64,000 nucleotides of DNA from positions 124,001 through 188,000 of the forward strand of contig JAHBZB010000001.1 in NCBI GenBank assembly GCA_019635635.1, written 5' to 3'. Position 1 is the first letter of the stretch. Each line of letters begins with the position of its first letter. The notes beneath the pieces are model-generated. The model saw only the letters and a program-made list of their open reading frames with translations, did not search any database and was not told where the DNA came from. The translations under genes were made by a program, and so were the position numbers. The DNA is from Xanthobacteraceae bacterium. Its GTDB lineage: Bacteria; Pseudomonadota; Alphaproteobacteria; Rhizobiales; Xanthobacteraceae. Below, one piece after another: positions 32,762 through 41,496 of the stretch.

Positions 32762-35548
32762 CTAGGAGGGGACGCCCACCGAGTTCAGCGCGGCCTTGAG
32801 GTCCTTCAGGTCGTAAGGCTTGCCCAGCACCGCGACCTTTTCGGCTTCGCGCAGCTCTTTGGGCAGAGAATCGCCGCTATGGCCGGTCGCGACGATGATC
32901 GGCAGGTCGCCGCGCAGCTTGCGAAGCTCGGCTGCTAGTACGTCGCCTTTCTTGTCAGGCAGCCCGATGTCGACGATCGCAACCTTGATGCCGGCGGCAT
33001 CCTTCGCCGCGTGGTCGAGCGCCGCTTTCGCGCTTGTCACCTCAACGACCTCGAAACCGATGTCGCGCAGATTCTCGGCGGCGATCGCCGCGACCAGAAC
33101 TTCGTCCTCGACCAGAAGAATTACACTCTTATCTTTGCCATCAAACACGGCGCGTACCTTTGCTGAAAGCTCGTCGAAGGTGAAAGGCTTGGTGACTACC
33201 TGTGCGTTCGCGTCGAGACGTCCCTGACGGAGGATGTCCGTTCGCGCGTAGCCGGTAGTGTACAACACTCTTAAGTACGGTCGCCGACGCCGGGCCTCGT
33301 CGGCAAGCTCTTTGCCATTGTAGTCACCCGGCAAGCCGACATCGGTAAACATGAACCGGATTTCCGGGCGCGTCTCGAGAATGCGCAGCGCCGCGGTGCC
33401 ATCGGCCGCTTCCAACACGCCGTAGCCCAGTTCGCGGAAAAGGCTGGTCGCGTAAAGCCGCACGTCGTCGTCATCCTCGACGACAAGCACGGTATTGCGA
33501 TCATCCTCGTCTTCTGCCTTCTTGCCGTTCTTCTTGCCGGCGGCCGCGCCGTGATAACGCGGCAGATAAAGCGTCACCTTCGTGCCCGAGCCGACGATGC
33601 TGTCCATGGTAACATGTCCGCCGGACTGCTTCACGAAGCCGTAAAGCTGGCTTAATCCCAGACCGGTGCCCTCGCCCGCCGGTTTCGTCGTGAAGAACGG
33701 TTCGAACACGCGCGCCAGGGTCTCGGGCGACATGCCGATCCCGGTATCGCTTACCGTGATCGCGACATATTCGCCGGGAATCACGCCGTCGTGCTTCGCG
33801 GCGAAGGCCGCGTCGAGTTTTCGATTCGCGGTTTCGATGGTGAGCGAGCCACCCTTGGGCATCGCGTCGCGCGCGTTGACGACGAGATTGAGAAGCGAAG
33901 CCTCGAACTGGTTCGGATCGGCCTCGACGGTCCAGAGGTTCTCGACGATCGCGGTCTTGAGCGATACTTTTTCGCCGAGCGTGCGGGCAAAGAGCTCGGT
34001 CATGCTGGAAACGAGTTCGTTCGCATTGACCGGCTCGGGATCGAGCGGCTGGCCGCGCGAGAAGGCGAGCAACCGCTTGGTCAGAGCGGCGGCGCGGCGC
34101 GCGCCCTGCATCGCGAATTCGGCGTAGTTGCGCACCTTCTCGTCTCCGCCGTCTTTCGTGCGGCGCTGCATGGCTTCGATATTGCCCATCACGACGGTGA
34201 GCAGATTGTTGAAGTCGTGCGCGAGCCCGCCGGTCAGCCGGCCGACCGCTTCCATCTTGGAGGCCTGGCGTAGCTGCTCCTCGGCACGCGCACGCTCCTG
34301 AATTTCGGAGCGCAGCCGTTCTTCCGCGATCGAGCGCTCGAAAATCTCCTCACGCAGCTTTTCGTTGGCTTCGGCCATCTGCGCCGTGCGAACCGCCACG
34401 ATCTCGGTGATATCGGTCGCGGTACCAAACCAGCGTTCGATCTCGCCTTCGGCGTTATGCAAGGGCAAAGCGCGGGCAAGAAACCAGTGATACTCACCGG
34501 ATTTGCTGCGGAAGCGATATTCGATTTCGTAAGGCTCGCCGGTTTTGAGCGAATGCTCCCAGGCTTGCCGCGTGCGTTCGTAATCGTCCGGGTGAAGCAA
34601 ATCCTTCCAGTCATTGCCCGGCGGCGTGCCCGCGAATTCGATGCACTGCTCGTTATAGAAATCGAAGGTGCCGTCGGGCCGGTTCGACCAGACCAGTTGC
34701 GGCATCGCATTCGTGACTACGCGGAATTTGCGCTCGCTCGCGCCCAGCGCCTGTTCCGCCTTCTTCGCTTCTGCGATGTCGAGCAGTGCCACGCCGACGA
34801 CTTCGACCTCGCCCCGCTCGTTATGGACCGGGAAGAATCCCGCGAGCCAGGCGCGTAGCGCGTCCTGGTCGCCGGGCGTTTCGCGGACCAGTTCGACGCC
34901 CGAAATCGAATCGCCGGTTTCGAACACCTCGCGAATTGCGGCTTGCGCCTTCTTCGCATTCAGCGGCGGAAATTCTTCCAGCGGGCGGCCGACAATATAC
35001 TCGTGACGCACGCCGAATACATGGGCGAGCTCGGCATTGACCTGCGCGTAATTGTACTCGCGATCGATAAAGCCGTAACCGATCGGCGCGTGGGCAAGCA
35101 CCGCATCAAGTGTGCGGAAAAATTCCTGCCGCTCGCCCGAGAGAAGCTGCTGCGCGTCCTCGGCACGGCGGCGGCGGATCATGGCGTTGCGAAGTGCGGC
35201 CGCTGCGAGCGCCATCAAGCCGCAATTCACAAAGAAGACCGCGATCGTGAACAGCTGCGGCAGCTCGGTCTGCGACGGCATCGCGCGCATGCCGATGAAC
35301 AGATAGGACGCGATGAAGATCGAAAGGACGGTGGCAAGAATGCCGAAGAAAAATCCACCGGCGGCCGCGGCGAACAATACGGCTGGGAAATAGAAGCCGA
35401 AGGGAACGAGCGTCGAGGTCGGAACGAAGAAGCCGAGCAGAAAGCGGGTGCCGGTCGCAGCGACGAGCGCGAGCAACATGATCCCGAAGGCGCGCAAAAA
35501 GGAGCGCGGTTGCCCGATCCAATGCAGAAAGGCCGTTGCCGCGTTCAA
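32762..35548 (-). CDS. Hybrid histidine kinase with two PAS and two receiver domains
   Basis: The 928-aa protein has four or five hydrophobic segments in an N-terminal DUF4118-like membrane part (residues ~18-120), two PAS domains (~145-262 and ~272-385), and a coiled coil. HisKA follows with the phosphoacceptor His444 in GGLAHDFNNLL, then an ATPase with DTGIGMSPETL and GEGTGLGLSQLYGFV. Two C-terminal receiver domains (~690-805, ~812-925) contain DVGLPGDYNGK and DIGLPDKKG. No cognate regulator is adjacent. The His-x-FNN H-box is typical of hybrid PAS kinases in Rhizobiales. Signal unknown. Confidence 0.92.
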   Translation of the reverse strand: MNAATAFLHWIGQPRSFLRAFGIMLLALVAATGTRFLLGFFVPTSTLVPFGFYFPAVLFAAAAGGFFFGILATVLSIFIASYLFIGMRAMPSQTELPQLFTIAVFFVNCGLMALAAAALRNAMIRRRRAEDAQQLLSGERQEFFRTLDAVLAHAPIGYGFIDREYNYAQVNAELAHVFGVRHEYIVGRPLEEFPPLNAKKAQAAIREVFETGDSISGVELVRETPGDQDALRAWLAGFFPVHNERGEVEVVGVALLDIAEAKKAEQALGASERKFRVVTNAMPQLVWSNRPDGTFDFYNEQCIEFAGTPPGNDWKDLLHPDDYERTRQAWEHSLKTGEPYEIEYRFRSKSGEYHWFLARALPLHNAEGEIERWFGTATDITEIVAVRTAQMAEANEKLREEIFERSIAEERLRSEIQERARAEEQLRQASKMEAVGRLTGGLAHDFNNLLTVVMGNIEAMQRRTKDGGDEKVRNYAEFAMQGARRAAALTKRLLAFSRGQPLDPEPVNANELVSSMTELFARTLGEKVSLKTAIVENLWTVEADPNQFEASLLNLVVNARDAMPKGGSLTIETANRKLDAAFAAKHDGVIPGEYVAITVSDTGIGMSPETLARVFEPFFTTKPAGEGTGLGLSQLYGFVKQSGGHVTMDSIVGSGTKVTLYLPRYHGAAAGKKNGKKAEDEDDRNTVLVVEDDDDVRLYATSLFRELGYGVLEAADGTAALRILETRPEIRFMFTDVGLPGDYNGKELADEARRRRPYLRVLYTTGYARTDILRQGRLDANAQVVTKPFTFDELSAKVRAVFDGKDKSVILLVEDEVLVAAIAAENLRDIGFEVVEVTSAKAALDHAAKDAAGIKVAIVDIGLPDKKGDVLAAELRKLRGDLPIIVATGHSGDSLPKELREAEKVAVLGKPYDLKDLKAALNSVGVPS

Positions 35549-35655
35549 GCGGTCTCCCCCAACGTTGCCGTACGTGCATTATACAAAGCACATTCGGGCA
35601 GAGCGAAGGCGCCGCAAACGCGACGCCCTCAAATTCGTTTATCGTTTCAATTCCG

Positions 35656-36186
35656 TCAGTTAACCGCCGCGAAATCGTGGGATTGCGGAATCTGCGTAAT
35701 GCAACGGCTCGGCATCCGTGCCAGTTCCTCGCCCGCGGTATGGGCGGTGACCGCGGATTCGCAACCGTCGCCGGGCGCCGTCGGGCTCAGGACCGGCCGA
35801 ATGCCTTCAACTGGCATGACCTGCACGGCGGAGTCGGCGAGTTCTCGAACCGTGACTTCGGGCAAGACCACACCCTTGGTCACGACGGTGACGTTGGAAA
35901 CCGGGTCGGTTTTGAACAGCATATTACCGTCTCGGTCACGGTAGACGATCGCGGCATCTTCGATGCCGACGACTTCGACCGTCGTGATGCGTTTCGGCGT
36001 TTGCGTATTTACGACAGCCGGCAGTGCGTCGGCTTTACCGTTACGATTGATCTGGGCGCTTTGCGTCGGCGTGGTCGCGATCGCAGCGAATTGCGTCGCA
36101 AGCAGATTATCGGCGCCGACAAGCGCGGTGGTGAGAACGGCACCGGCAGCAATTGCGCCGGCAATGGCGGCAGCTTTGCGCAACAT
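35656..36186 (-). CDS. Exported or anchored protein of unknown function with a stress-type promoter
   Basis: The 176-aa protein starts with MLRKAAAIAGAIAAGAVLTTALVG, a signal peptide or anchor. The mature part has a strand-rich segment (ITTVEVVGIEDAAIVYRD, DGNMLFKTDPVSNVTVVTK) and a C-terminal part with two cysteines (GDGCESAVTAH and SRCITQIPQ). No family was recognised. It has a GGAAC-N17-GTT promoter 71 bases upstream, which places it in the predicted EcfG regulon. Confidence 0.7.
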   Translation of the reverse strand: MLRKAAAIAGAIAAGAVLTTALVGADNLLATQFAAIATTPTQSAQINRNGKADALPAVVNTQTPKRITTVEVVGIEDAAIVYRDRDGNMLFKTDPVSNVTVVTKGVVLPEVTVRELADSAVQVMPVEGIRPVLSPTAPGDGCESAVTAHTAGEELARMPSRCITQIPQSHDFAAVN

Positions 36187-36256
36187 GGAACCTCTCCCGC
36201 ATCCTGGATCACTTATCCTGAGGGGCGCCCCACAGTGAGGGCGTTTCTGCCTATAA

Positions 36257-36281
36257 AACCCGGTCAGGAAGGAATGGTTCC
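36257..36281 (-). promoter_or_regulatory. Predicted EcfG-type promoter for the gene at 35656
   Basis: On the minus strand, GGAAC (36277-36281) and GTT (36257-36259) are separated by 17 bases and followed by TTATAG. This is the sigma-EcfG pattern (GGAAC-N16/17-CGTT). The start codon of the exported protein is 71 bases downstream. Confidence 0.6.
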
Positions 36282-36299
36282 TGCATCCAAAAGAGGCGA

Positions 36300-38150
36300 T
36301 TACGCAGTTGCGAAGAGGTGATGTTTGGGGATCGTCACCACGCAGGCGAGGCCATCTTCGGCAAAACTCAAATCGACATCCGCTTCCAGCGAACGCGACA
36401 GGTTGCGCTGGATCGCCATGGTGCCGAAGCCGAATTTTTTCGGCTGCGCGACCTTCGGGCCGTCGCGCTCGATCCAGCGGATGACAATTCCATTGCCCGG
36501 ATCTGCCTGCTCCCAGACGATATCCACGTGCCCTTTCGGCACGGAAAGCGCGCCGTATTTGGCGGCGTTCACCGCAAGCTCATGCAAGGCGAGGCCGAGG
36601 CTTTGCGCAGCTTCCGGCTTCAGATGCACCGCCGGCCCTTCGATGCTGATCTGCGATTCGTTCCGGTCGAGGTAATGACCCAGTTGCGAGCGGACGAGAT
36701 CGCGCAGGCCCGCCGAGTGCCACTCCTCCTGCACCAGAAGATCGTGCGAGCGCGACAGCGCCTGCAGCCGCGCACTGAATTCCTCGAGAAAGCTGTCGAG
36801 CGAACCGGCATGGCGCGAGGTCTGCCGCGCCAGCGCCTGGATCACCGCCAGCAGGTTTTTCGAGCGGTGCGTGAGTTCGCGCATCAGAAGGCGCAGATGC
36901 TCCTCGCCCGCCTTGCGTTCGGTGATATCGACGGCGGCGCAGGTAAGCCCGACCACGTGGCCTTCCACATCGCGCAAAGGCTCGAAGTGAAAATCGTACC
37001 AGCGGCTCGCAGACGGGCCCTTCAGCCGCAATTCGGCATCCACCGGTTCCCCCGAAGAAAGCGCCTTCTTCTTCAGTTCGACGATGGTGGCGCGGTCGGA
37101 GACCGGTACCACGTCTTCGTCGGTAAGGCCGATGATCTGATCGACACGGCGGCCGAGAAAGGCGTTGCTGATCGAGGTGTAACGCAGATCGCGGTCCTGC
37201 GTGAATACGGTCACGTTCGAGCCGCGCAGCGCAATCTCGTAGCGATGCAACGCGTTGCGGAGTTCTTCCGCAAGGCGCCGCTGTTCGCCCTCGAGCGAAC
37301 GAATGCGCGTGATGTCGGCGGCGGCACAACGTACGCCCGCGATATCGCCGTCGAGATTTTTGAGCGGCTCGATAAAGAGTGCAAAGAGCACGCGGCCTTC
37401 CGGCATCTCATACCAGGCTTCGATCTCCGCCGGTTCGCCGCTTTCGAGCACCTTGCGCTTGATCGCGGTGATCGCGTCACGCTCGGGCGCGACCAGAATT
37501 TCGTCGTCGGTCCGCCCCAGCATCTGCGTACCGGCATCGTCGCCGCGGGGGCCGAAGACGCCGTTATAACGAAGGTCCTTATCCTGTGAGAATAGATAGA
37601 CCTTGGCGCCGCGTAGGCAGGTGTCGAGGCGGCTCGATACGGTCGCGAGTTCGCCGGTCTTCTCGATCAGCGTATTTTCCAGTTGCGCCCGCAGCGCGTC
37701 GGCTTCGTTGGCGCGCTGTACCTCGACCTGGAGATCGCCTTCTGCGCGTTCGCGTTCATAGATCAACTGGGCGGGCGACGGCACGTTCGTGAGCCGGCGG
37801 AAAAGCATCCAGAGCACAATCAGCCAGACCAGACCCACTACCGTGCTGGTCGCAGCGAGCGCATCCGGCGTTGGAAATTCAAACGCGCGGCTCAACGGTG
37901 TCGTGAGCTGCCAGACCGCAAAAGCGAAGCTCGCGAGAAAAAGCACGGCCGCGGCGATGCGCGCTGCCGCCGACAAATCGGGGCGGCGCCATGACATCCA
38001 CACCACGCCGGCAGGAATCAGAAAATAGGTGAGCGCGGAGAGCCAGCTTGCAGCCGCCAGCATGGCTTCCGACGACGGCTGCCTCCAAAACGCGACATCT
38101 GCGGGAATTGCATCGCCAAGCTGCGATAGCCAGGCAAAAACGCCTTCCAT
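36300..38150 (-). CDS. HWE-family histidine kinase with two PAS domains (candidate PhyK)
   Basis: The 616-aa kinase has three N-terminal hydrophobic segments (about residues 37-53, 63-82, 102-118), a coiled coil, and PAS domains at ~175-285 and ~300-410. The HWE/HisKA_2 dimerisation domain carries His428 in LLMRELTHRSKNLLAVIQAL. The ATPase shows VWEQADP and IRWIERDG (the W-x-E that names the family). Kinases of this type phosphorylate PhyR in alphaproteobacteria, and this one lies 0.6 kb from phyR. I chose the ATG at 38150, preceded by GGGAAG; a GTG six codons upstream is the alternative. Confidence 0.88.
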   Translation of the reverse strand: MEGVFAWLSQLGDAIPADVAFWRQPSSEAMLAAASWLSALTYFLIPAGVVWMSWRRPDLSAAARIAAAVLFLASFAFAVWQLTTPLSRAFEFPTPDALAATSTVVGLVWLIVLWMLFRRLTNVPSPAQLIYERERAEGDLQVEVQRANEADALRAQLENTLIEKTGELATVSSRLDTCLRGAKVYLFSQDKDLRYNGVFGPRGDDAGTQMLGRTDDEILVAPERDAITAIKRKVLESGEPAEIEAWYEMPEGRVLFALFIEPLKNLDGDIAGVRCAAADITRIRSLEGEQRRLAEELRNALHRYEIALRGSNVTVFTQDRDLRYTSISNAFLGRRVDQIIGLTDEDVVPVSDRATIVELKKKALSSGEPVDAELRLKGPSASRWYDFHFEPLRDVEGHVVGLTCAAVDITERKAGEEHLRLLMRELTHRSKNLLAVIQALARQTSRHAGSLDSFLEEFSARLQALSRSHDLLVQEEWHSAGLRDLVRSQLGHYLDRNESQISIEGPAVHLKPEAAQSLGLALHELAVNAAKYGALSVPKGHVDIVWEQADPGNGIVIRWIERDGPKVAQPKKFGFGTMAIQRNLSRSLEADVDLSFAEDGLACVVTIPKHHLFATA

Positions 38151-38265
38151 TACTTCTTCCCTGCGCACCCCGCGCTTTCGCGCACATCGATAAAGCTCAT
38201 GAACTTAACCTGACCGGTTCCGGAATGTTCAATTCCGACACTCTGAAAACCTTTTTGCAACACAG

Positions 38266-38290
38266 GGAACCGGGACGCGTGAATCGCGTT
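38266..38290 (+). promoter_or_regulatory. Distal EcfG-type promoter upstream of csbD
   Basis: GGAAC (38266-38270), then 17 bases, then GTT (38288-38290), with CGTTTT fitting the -10. It lies about 195 bases upstream of the csbD ATG on the same strand. The rest of the 335-base gap holds only the proximal site. Confidence 0.55.
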
Positions 38291-38405
38291 TTCCTGATGC
38301 AACCGGCCACCCCACCAGCCCTCCCCCGTAACATGGCCGGTCGTATCGGACGCAGTTGGCGAAATGCCTTCTGCGTCCGAATTTTTTTGTGCGACCGCCG
38401 ACACA

Positions 38406-38430
38406 GGAACGGAGCGATGCATCGTGCGTT
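38406..38430 (+). promoter_or_regulatory. Proximal EcfG-type promoter upstream of csbD
   Basis: GGAAC (38406-38410), 17 bases, GTT (38428-38430, reading CGTTTG). It is 55 bases upstream of the csbD start, the best-placed of the two. Confidence 0.7.
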
Positions 38431-38485
38431 TGCTCCACGGCAATCCGCCATCCCCGAAAACACAAAATGAAAGAGGAGTTCGCCA

Positions 38486-38686
38486 ATGAATTGGGATCGC
38501 GTTGAAGGTAACTGGACGCAGTTCAAGGGAAAAGTGCAGGAGCAGTGGGGCAACCTCACGAGCGATGACCTCGACAAAATCGAAGGCAATCGCAAACAGC
38601 TCTCCGGCCGCATCCAGGAACGCTACGGCATTGCGAAAGAGCAGGCCGAGAAAGATATCGACACCTGGCTGAACAAGGTCAACTGA
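38486..38686 (+). CDS. CsbD family stress protein
   Basis: The 66-aa acidic, helical protein matches the CsbD family: MNWDRVEGNWTQFKGKVQEQ, LTSDDLDKIEGNRKQLSG, RIQERYGIAKEQAEKDIDTW. CsbD proteins are strongly induced by general stress sigma factors, and their biochemical function is unknown. Two EcfG-type promoters precede it, and a strong terminator (38704-38733) follows, so it is a monocistronic stress gene next to phyR. Confidence 0.93.
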   Translation: MNWDRVEGNWTQFKGKVQEQWGNLTSDDLDKIEGNRKQLSGRIQERYGIAKEQAEKDIDTWLNKVN

Positions 38687-38703
38687 TCGAAGTAAAGCAA
38701 ATG

Positions 38704-38734
38704 AGCCCCGGAGAATTTCTCCGGGGCTTTTTTA
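38704..38734 (+). terminator. Rho-independent terminator of csbD
   Basis: An 11-bp stem (agccccggaga / tctccggggct, 3-base loop) is followed by TTTTTTATT. It directly follows csbD and ends at the phyR stop codon region. Confidence 0.93.
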
Positions 38735-39541
38735 TTAGCCGACGGCCCGCTGCTGGTCCTTGCGCTGCGCCTTGTTCTGGAAGAACAGCGCCTGACTGAT
38801 GACCGCAGAAACGGTCGCGGGCTGATAGGGCTTCGGAATCAGGAACGCAGGCTCGGGCCGCTCGCCGGTGAGGAAGCGCTCCGGATAAGCGGTGATGAAA
38901 ATCACCGGCGTGGTGAAGGATTTGAGCAGCTCGTTCACCGCGTCGAGACCGGAGCTGCCGTCGGCAAGCTGGATATCCGCAAGAATAAGACCCGGCTGCT
39001 GTTTCTTCGCGATCTGGATCGCTTCGGCGTGGGTGCGGGCGATGCCGATGACGCCATGGCCGAGGCTTTCCACCAGGCTTTCGATGTCCATCGCGATCAG
39101 CGGTTCGTCCTCGATGATGAGCACGTCGGTCGCGATTTCGGAGGCGAGCTCGCGGCCCGCACCTTCCATCAGATTGCGTACCGTTGGCACATCCACGTCG
39201 AGAATGCGCGCCGCGTCGGTTTCGCTGAAGCCTTCGAGGGCGATCAGCAGAAATGCCTGCCGCGGCCGCGGCGTGATCTGGGTAATGCGATGCTCGGCCG
39301 GCATCTTCTTGGAGCCAGGCTCGGTGGCGCCGTTCACGGACATGGAATTCCAGAGTTTCGTGAAGGTGCGGTAGAGGCCGACACGCGGATCGTCTTCGGT
39401 TTCGACAGCGCTCGGATCCTCGATCAGGACCTCGAGCACGGCTGCGACATAGGCGTCACCCGACTGCTGGTTGCCCGTCAACGCACGAGCGTAACGGCGC
39501 AAAAACGGCAGATGTGGCGCAATAATTTGCGATAGGGACAC
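38735..39541 (-). CDS. phyR: General stress response regulator PhyR
   Basis: The 268-aa protein has the PhyR layout: an N-terminal sigma-like domain (residues ~1-130, with a sigma2-like part LPFLRRYARALTGNQQSGDAY and a sigma4-like part PRPRQAFLLIALEGFSETDA) and a C-terminal receiver domain (~140-258) with phosphoacceptor Asp189 in LILADIQLADG. When phosphorylated, the sigma-like domain is released and binds NepR, freeing EcfG. The start is a GTG at 39539-39541 with GGAGG upstream. It is divergent from nepR-ecfG and has its own EcfG-type promoter. Confidence 0.97.
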   Translation of the reverse strand: MSLSQIIAPHLPFLRRYARALTGNQQSGDAYVAAVLEVLIEDPSAVETEDDPRVGLYRTFTKLWNSMSVNGATEPGSKKMPAEHRITQITPRPRQAFLLIALEGFSETDAARILDVDVPTVRNLMEGAGRELASEIATDVLIIEDEPLIAMDIESLVESLGHGVIGIARTHAEAIQIAKKQQPGLILADIQLADGSSGLDAVNELLKSFTTPVIFITAYPERFLTGERPEPAFLIPKPYQPATVSAVISQALFFQNKAQRKDQQRAVG

Positions 39542-39579
39542 GATGGCCCTCCCTCTTTGTTCCCAGCGGTCGCCATCTT

Positions 39580-39604
39580 AACCCGGCCGGCGAATAAAAG
39601 TTCC
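39580..39604 (-). promoter_or_regulatory. EcfG-type promoter of phyR
   Basis: On the minus strand, GGAAC (39600-39604), 17 bases, and GTTAA (from 39582) lie 39 bases upstream of the phyR GTG. It lies 7 bases from the divergent nepR promoter. Confidence 0.7.
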
Positions 39605-39611
39605 ATCCCGT

Positions 39612-39636
39612 GGAACCCCCCGCAAACAAGGGGGTT
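39612..39636 (+). promoter_or_regulatory. EcfG-type promoter of nepR-ecfG
   Basis: GGAAC (39612-39616), 17 bases, GTTATAA (from 39634). The nepR ATG is 44 bases downstream. EcfG would thus activate its own operon. Confidence 0.75.
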
Positions 39637-39679
39637 ATAAGGGTTCGAGCGGGGCAGCGCTTGGGGTGGGAAAAAGCGA

Positions 39680-39910
39680 ATGTCAGAAAAACCTAAAGGA
39701 CCGGACCCGAATATGAACAACCAAGCAGTCGCGGGAGCCAAGCCCAAATCCGGGGGGCTGGACCGCCAGGTACAAGCAAAGATCGGACAGCAGTTGCGCG
39801 CCATGTACGACGAGGTCGTAGATCAGGGCGTTCCCGACCGTTTCGCCGAGCTTCTTCAGAAGCTGGATAGCGCGCAAGGCGCTCCGAAAACGGAAGAGGA
39901 GCCGCGATAA
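39680..39910 (+). CDS. nepR: Anti-sigma factor NepR
   Basis: The 76-aa protein has the conserved NepR core: DRQVQAKIGQQLRAMYDEV, VPDRFAELLQKLD, with disordered flanks rich in Pro, Lys and Glu. NepR binds and holds EcfG, and PhyR-P displaces it by partner switching. Its stop overlaps the ecfG start by one base (TAATG), so the two are translationally coupled. The start ATG (39680) follows ggtggga. Confidence 0.96.
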   Translation: MSEKPKGPDPNMNNQAVAGAKPKSGGLDRQVQAKIGQQLRAMYDEVVDQGVPDRFAELLQKLDSAQGAPKTEEEPR

Positions 39911-40461
39911 TGAAAACCGATCCGGCGACCATGCAAATCATCATGGCGATCGTACCGAAGCTGCGCGCGTTCGCGATTTCGCTGAGCGGTAATGTCGATC
40001 GCGCGGACGATCTCGTGCAGGAAACGCTGATGCGGGCGATCGCCAATATCGACTCGTTCGAGCCGGGCACGAACATGCAGGCGTGGCTGTTCACGATCCT
40101 GCGCAATCGTTTCCGCTCGGAATACCGCAAGCGCCGCCGCGAGGTCGAAGATGCGGACGGTCATTACACCGAAAGCCTCGTCGCGCAGCCCGAGCAGAGC
40201 GCCAAGCTCGAATACAAGGAATTGCGGGCGGCACTCGACAAGCTTCCCTCCGACCAGCGCGAAGCGCTGATTCTCGTCGGCGCCTCGGGCTTCTCTTATG
40301 AAGAAGCCGCCGCGATCTGCGGCTGCGCCGTCGGCACCATCAAGAGCCGCGTCAACCGCGCGCGTAACCGGCTTGCGACCGAACTCGACGTAAACTCCTC
40401 GGAAGATTTCGGTCCGGACCGCAACACGCGCGCGGTAATTGCCGCCAACGAACGCCGGTAA
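39910..40461 (+). CDS. ecfG: General stress sigma factor EcfG
   Basis: The 183-aa ECF sigma factor has sigma region 2 (residues ~12-80: IVPKLRAFAISLSG, ADDLVQETLMRAIANIDSFEP, MQAWLFTILRNRFRSEYRKR) and region 4 (~115-170: LPSDQREALILVGASGFSYEE, CAVGTIKSRVNRARNRL). Both are typical of EcfG/group ECF15. It directs RNA polymerase to GGAAC...CGTT promoters, several of which lie within 4 kb. Coupled to nepR. The C-terminal tail (SEDFGPDRNTRAVIAA) is short. Confidence 0.96.
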   Translation: MKTDPATMQIIMAIVPKLRAFAISLSGNVDRADDLVQETLMRAIANIDSFEPGTNMQAWLFTILRNRFRSEYRKRRREVEDADGHYTESLVAQPEQSAKLEYKELRAALDKLPSDQREALILVGASGFSYEEAAAICGCAVGTIKSRVNRARNRLATELDVNSSEDFGPDRNTRAVIAANERR

Positions 40462-40465
40462 TTTC

Positions 40466-40491
40466 GGAACCAAGTTCCCTCCAAGCAGGTT
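40466..40491 (+). promoter_or_regulatory. Candidate EcfG-type promoter of the DUF1328 gene
   Basis: GGAAC (40466-40470) is separated by 18 bases from GTT (40489-40491). The spacing is one base longer than in the neighbouring sites, and the -10 reads GGTTG. The ATG of the small membrane protein is 52 bases downstream, a plausible leader. Confidence 0.45.
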
Positions 40492-40542
40492 GTCTCCGCG
40501 AAGGCGCAATGCATCGCGCCGCTATCAATGGGAGACGAAACC

Positions 40543-40722
40543 ATGATCGGCTGGGCAATTACCTTTCTTCTGATCGCGCTGATTGCAGGCGCACTCGGCT
40601 TCGGCGTCATCGCAGGGACCGCGTTCGAGTTCGCGAAAATCGTATTTTTCGTTGCGATTGTGTTGTTCGCGATTTCCGCGGTCGTCGGCCTGTTCCGCGG
40701 CCGTTCGCCGGACGTGCCGTAA
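40543..40722 (+). CDS. DUF1328 small membrane protein
   Basis: The 59-aa protein has two hydrophobic helices ([20 protein letters not shown] and [23 protein letters not shown]) around a short AGTA turn. This matches DUF1328/YtjA, small stress-induced membrane proteins of unknown mechanism. I chose the ATG at 40543 with GGGAGA upstream; the longer frame starts at 40528. It lies directly downstream of ecfG with its own EcfG-like promoter. Confidence 0.88.
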   Translation: MIGWAITFLLIALIAGALGFGVIAGTAFEFAKIVFFVAIVLFAISAVVGLFRGRSPDVP

Positions 40723-40741
40723 AGCACCGCGGGAAGATTTC

Positions 40742-40770
40742 CTCCCCGCAGCGTTCGCCGCTGCGGGGAG
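40742..40770 (+). terminator. Hairpin after the DUF1328 gene
   Basis: An 11-bp stem (ctccccgcagc / gctgcggggag) with a 7-base loop is followed by cgtttgcc, a weak U-tract. It may be a terminator or a partial barrier before the DUF992 gene. Confidence 0.6.
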
Positions 40771-40814
40771 CGTTTGCCTGCATTCTTCATTTTCCATTTC
40801 CAAAGGAGATCATC

Positions 40815-41306
40815 ATGAGCATTCGCATGCGCGCGCTGGCCAGCGCTTTCGCCGTCACGGCTCTTGCCGCCACCACGGCCATCGCCACCGCACAGCCGCA
40901 GGACCGCATTCAGGCAGGTACGCTCAACTGCGACGTTTCGGCAGGCCTCGGCCTCATCATCGGCTCGCAGAAGGAAGTGACCTGCCAATTCATTCCCGCC
41001 GACAATAACAGCCCGCGTGAGGTCTATGTCGGCGTCATCAACAAATTCGGCCTCGACATCGGCGCTACTTCGAAGGGCCAGATGGTCTGGAACGTTTTCG
41101 CGCCGACGAGCCGCCCGGTCGCCGCACTCAGCGGCGACTATGTCGGCGCCGGCGCGGAAGCGACGGTCGCAGTCGGCCTCGGTGCCAATGTGCTTGTCGG
41201 CGGCAACAACCGCACGGTCGCATTGCAGCCGGTTTCGATCCAGGCGCAGGAAGGCCTGAACGTCGCCGCCGGCGTCACCGAACTGAAACTGCGCCCGGTG
41301 CGCTAA
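40815..41306 (+). CDS. DUF992 family exported protein
   Basis: The 163-aa protein has a signal peptide (ALASAFAVTALAATTAIATAQ). The mature domain has the DUF992 signature: IQAGTLNCDVSAGLGLIIGSQKEVTCQF, VYVGVINKFGLDIG, MVWNVFAPTSRP, LSGDYVGAGAEATVAVGLGANVLVGG. DUF992 proteins are periplasmic and common in Rhizobiales, often several per genome, with unknown function. It follows an AAAGGAG ribosome-binding site and ends before a strong terminator. Confidence 0.92.
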   Translation: MSIRMRALASAFAVTALAATTAIATAQPQDRIQAGTLNCDVSAGLGLIIGSQKEVTCQFIPADNNSPREVYVGVINKFGLDIGATSKGQMVWNVFAPTSRPVAALSGDYVGAGAEATVAVGLGANVLVGGNNRTVALQPVSIQAQEGLNVAAGVTELKLRPVR

Positions 41307-41324
41307 GATCGATTCCGCATGAAA

Positions 41325-41360
41325 AAAACGGCCGCTCCTCGGGGATGGCCGTTTTCTTTT
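41325..41360 (+). terminator. Rho-independent terminator of the DUF992 gene
   Basis: A 9-bp stem (aaaacggcc / ggccgtttt) is followed by CTTTTT, 18 bases beyond the stop codon. Confidence 0.85.
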
Positions 41361-41430
41361 TGGCGGCTCCATGACCGGAATGCGGTTCACGCCGCCATGT
41401 GGAACCGCAACCGAGCGTGACGCGATTTCC

Positions 41431-41456
41431 GGAACGATGCGCGAGAGGCCGGCGTT
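41431..41456 (+). promoter_or_regulatory. EcfG-type promoter of the DUF1236 gene
   Basis: GGAAC (41431-41435), 18 bases, GTT (41454-41456, reading CGTTTT). It lies 40 bases before the ATG of the DUF1236 gene. The CGTT box fits the consensus with a 17-base spacer to the C. Confidence 0.6.
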
Positions 41457-41496
41457 TTCCTCTGTCTCGATTTTCACGCAGACGGGAGAAAGAACC

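Noticed and set aside
38160-38221. EcfG-type promoter for the HWE kinase gene
   Set aside because: A GGAAC is present on the minus strand (38217-38221), but there is no GTT at 16-18 bases.
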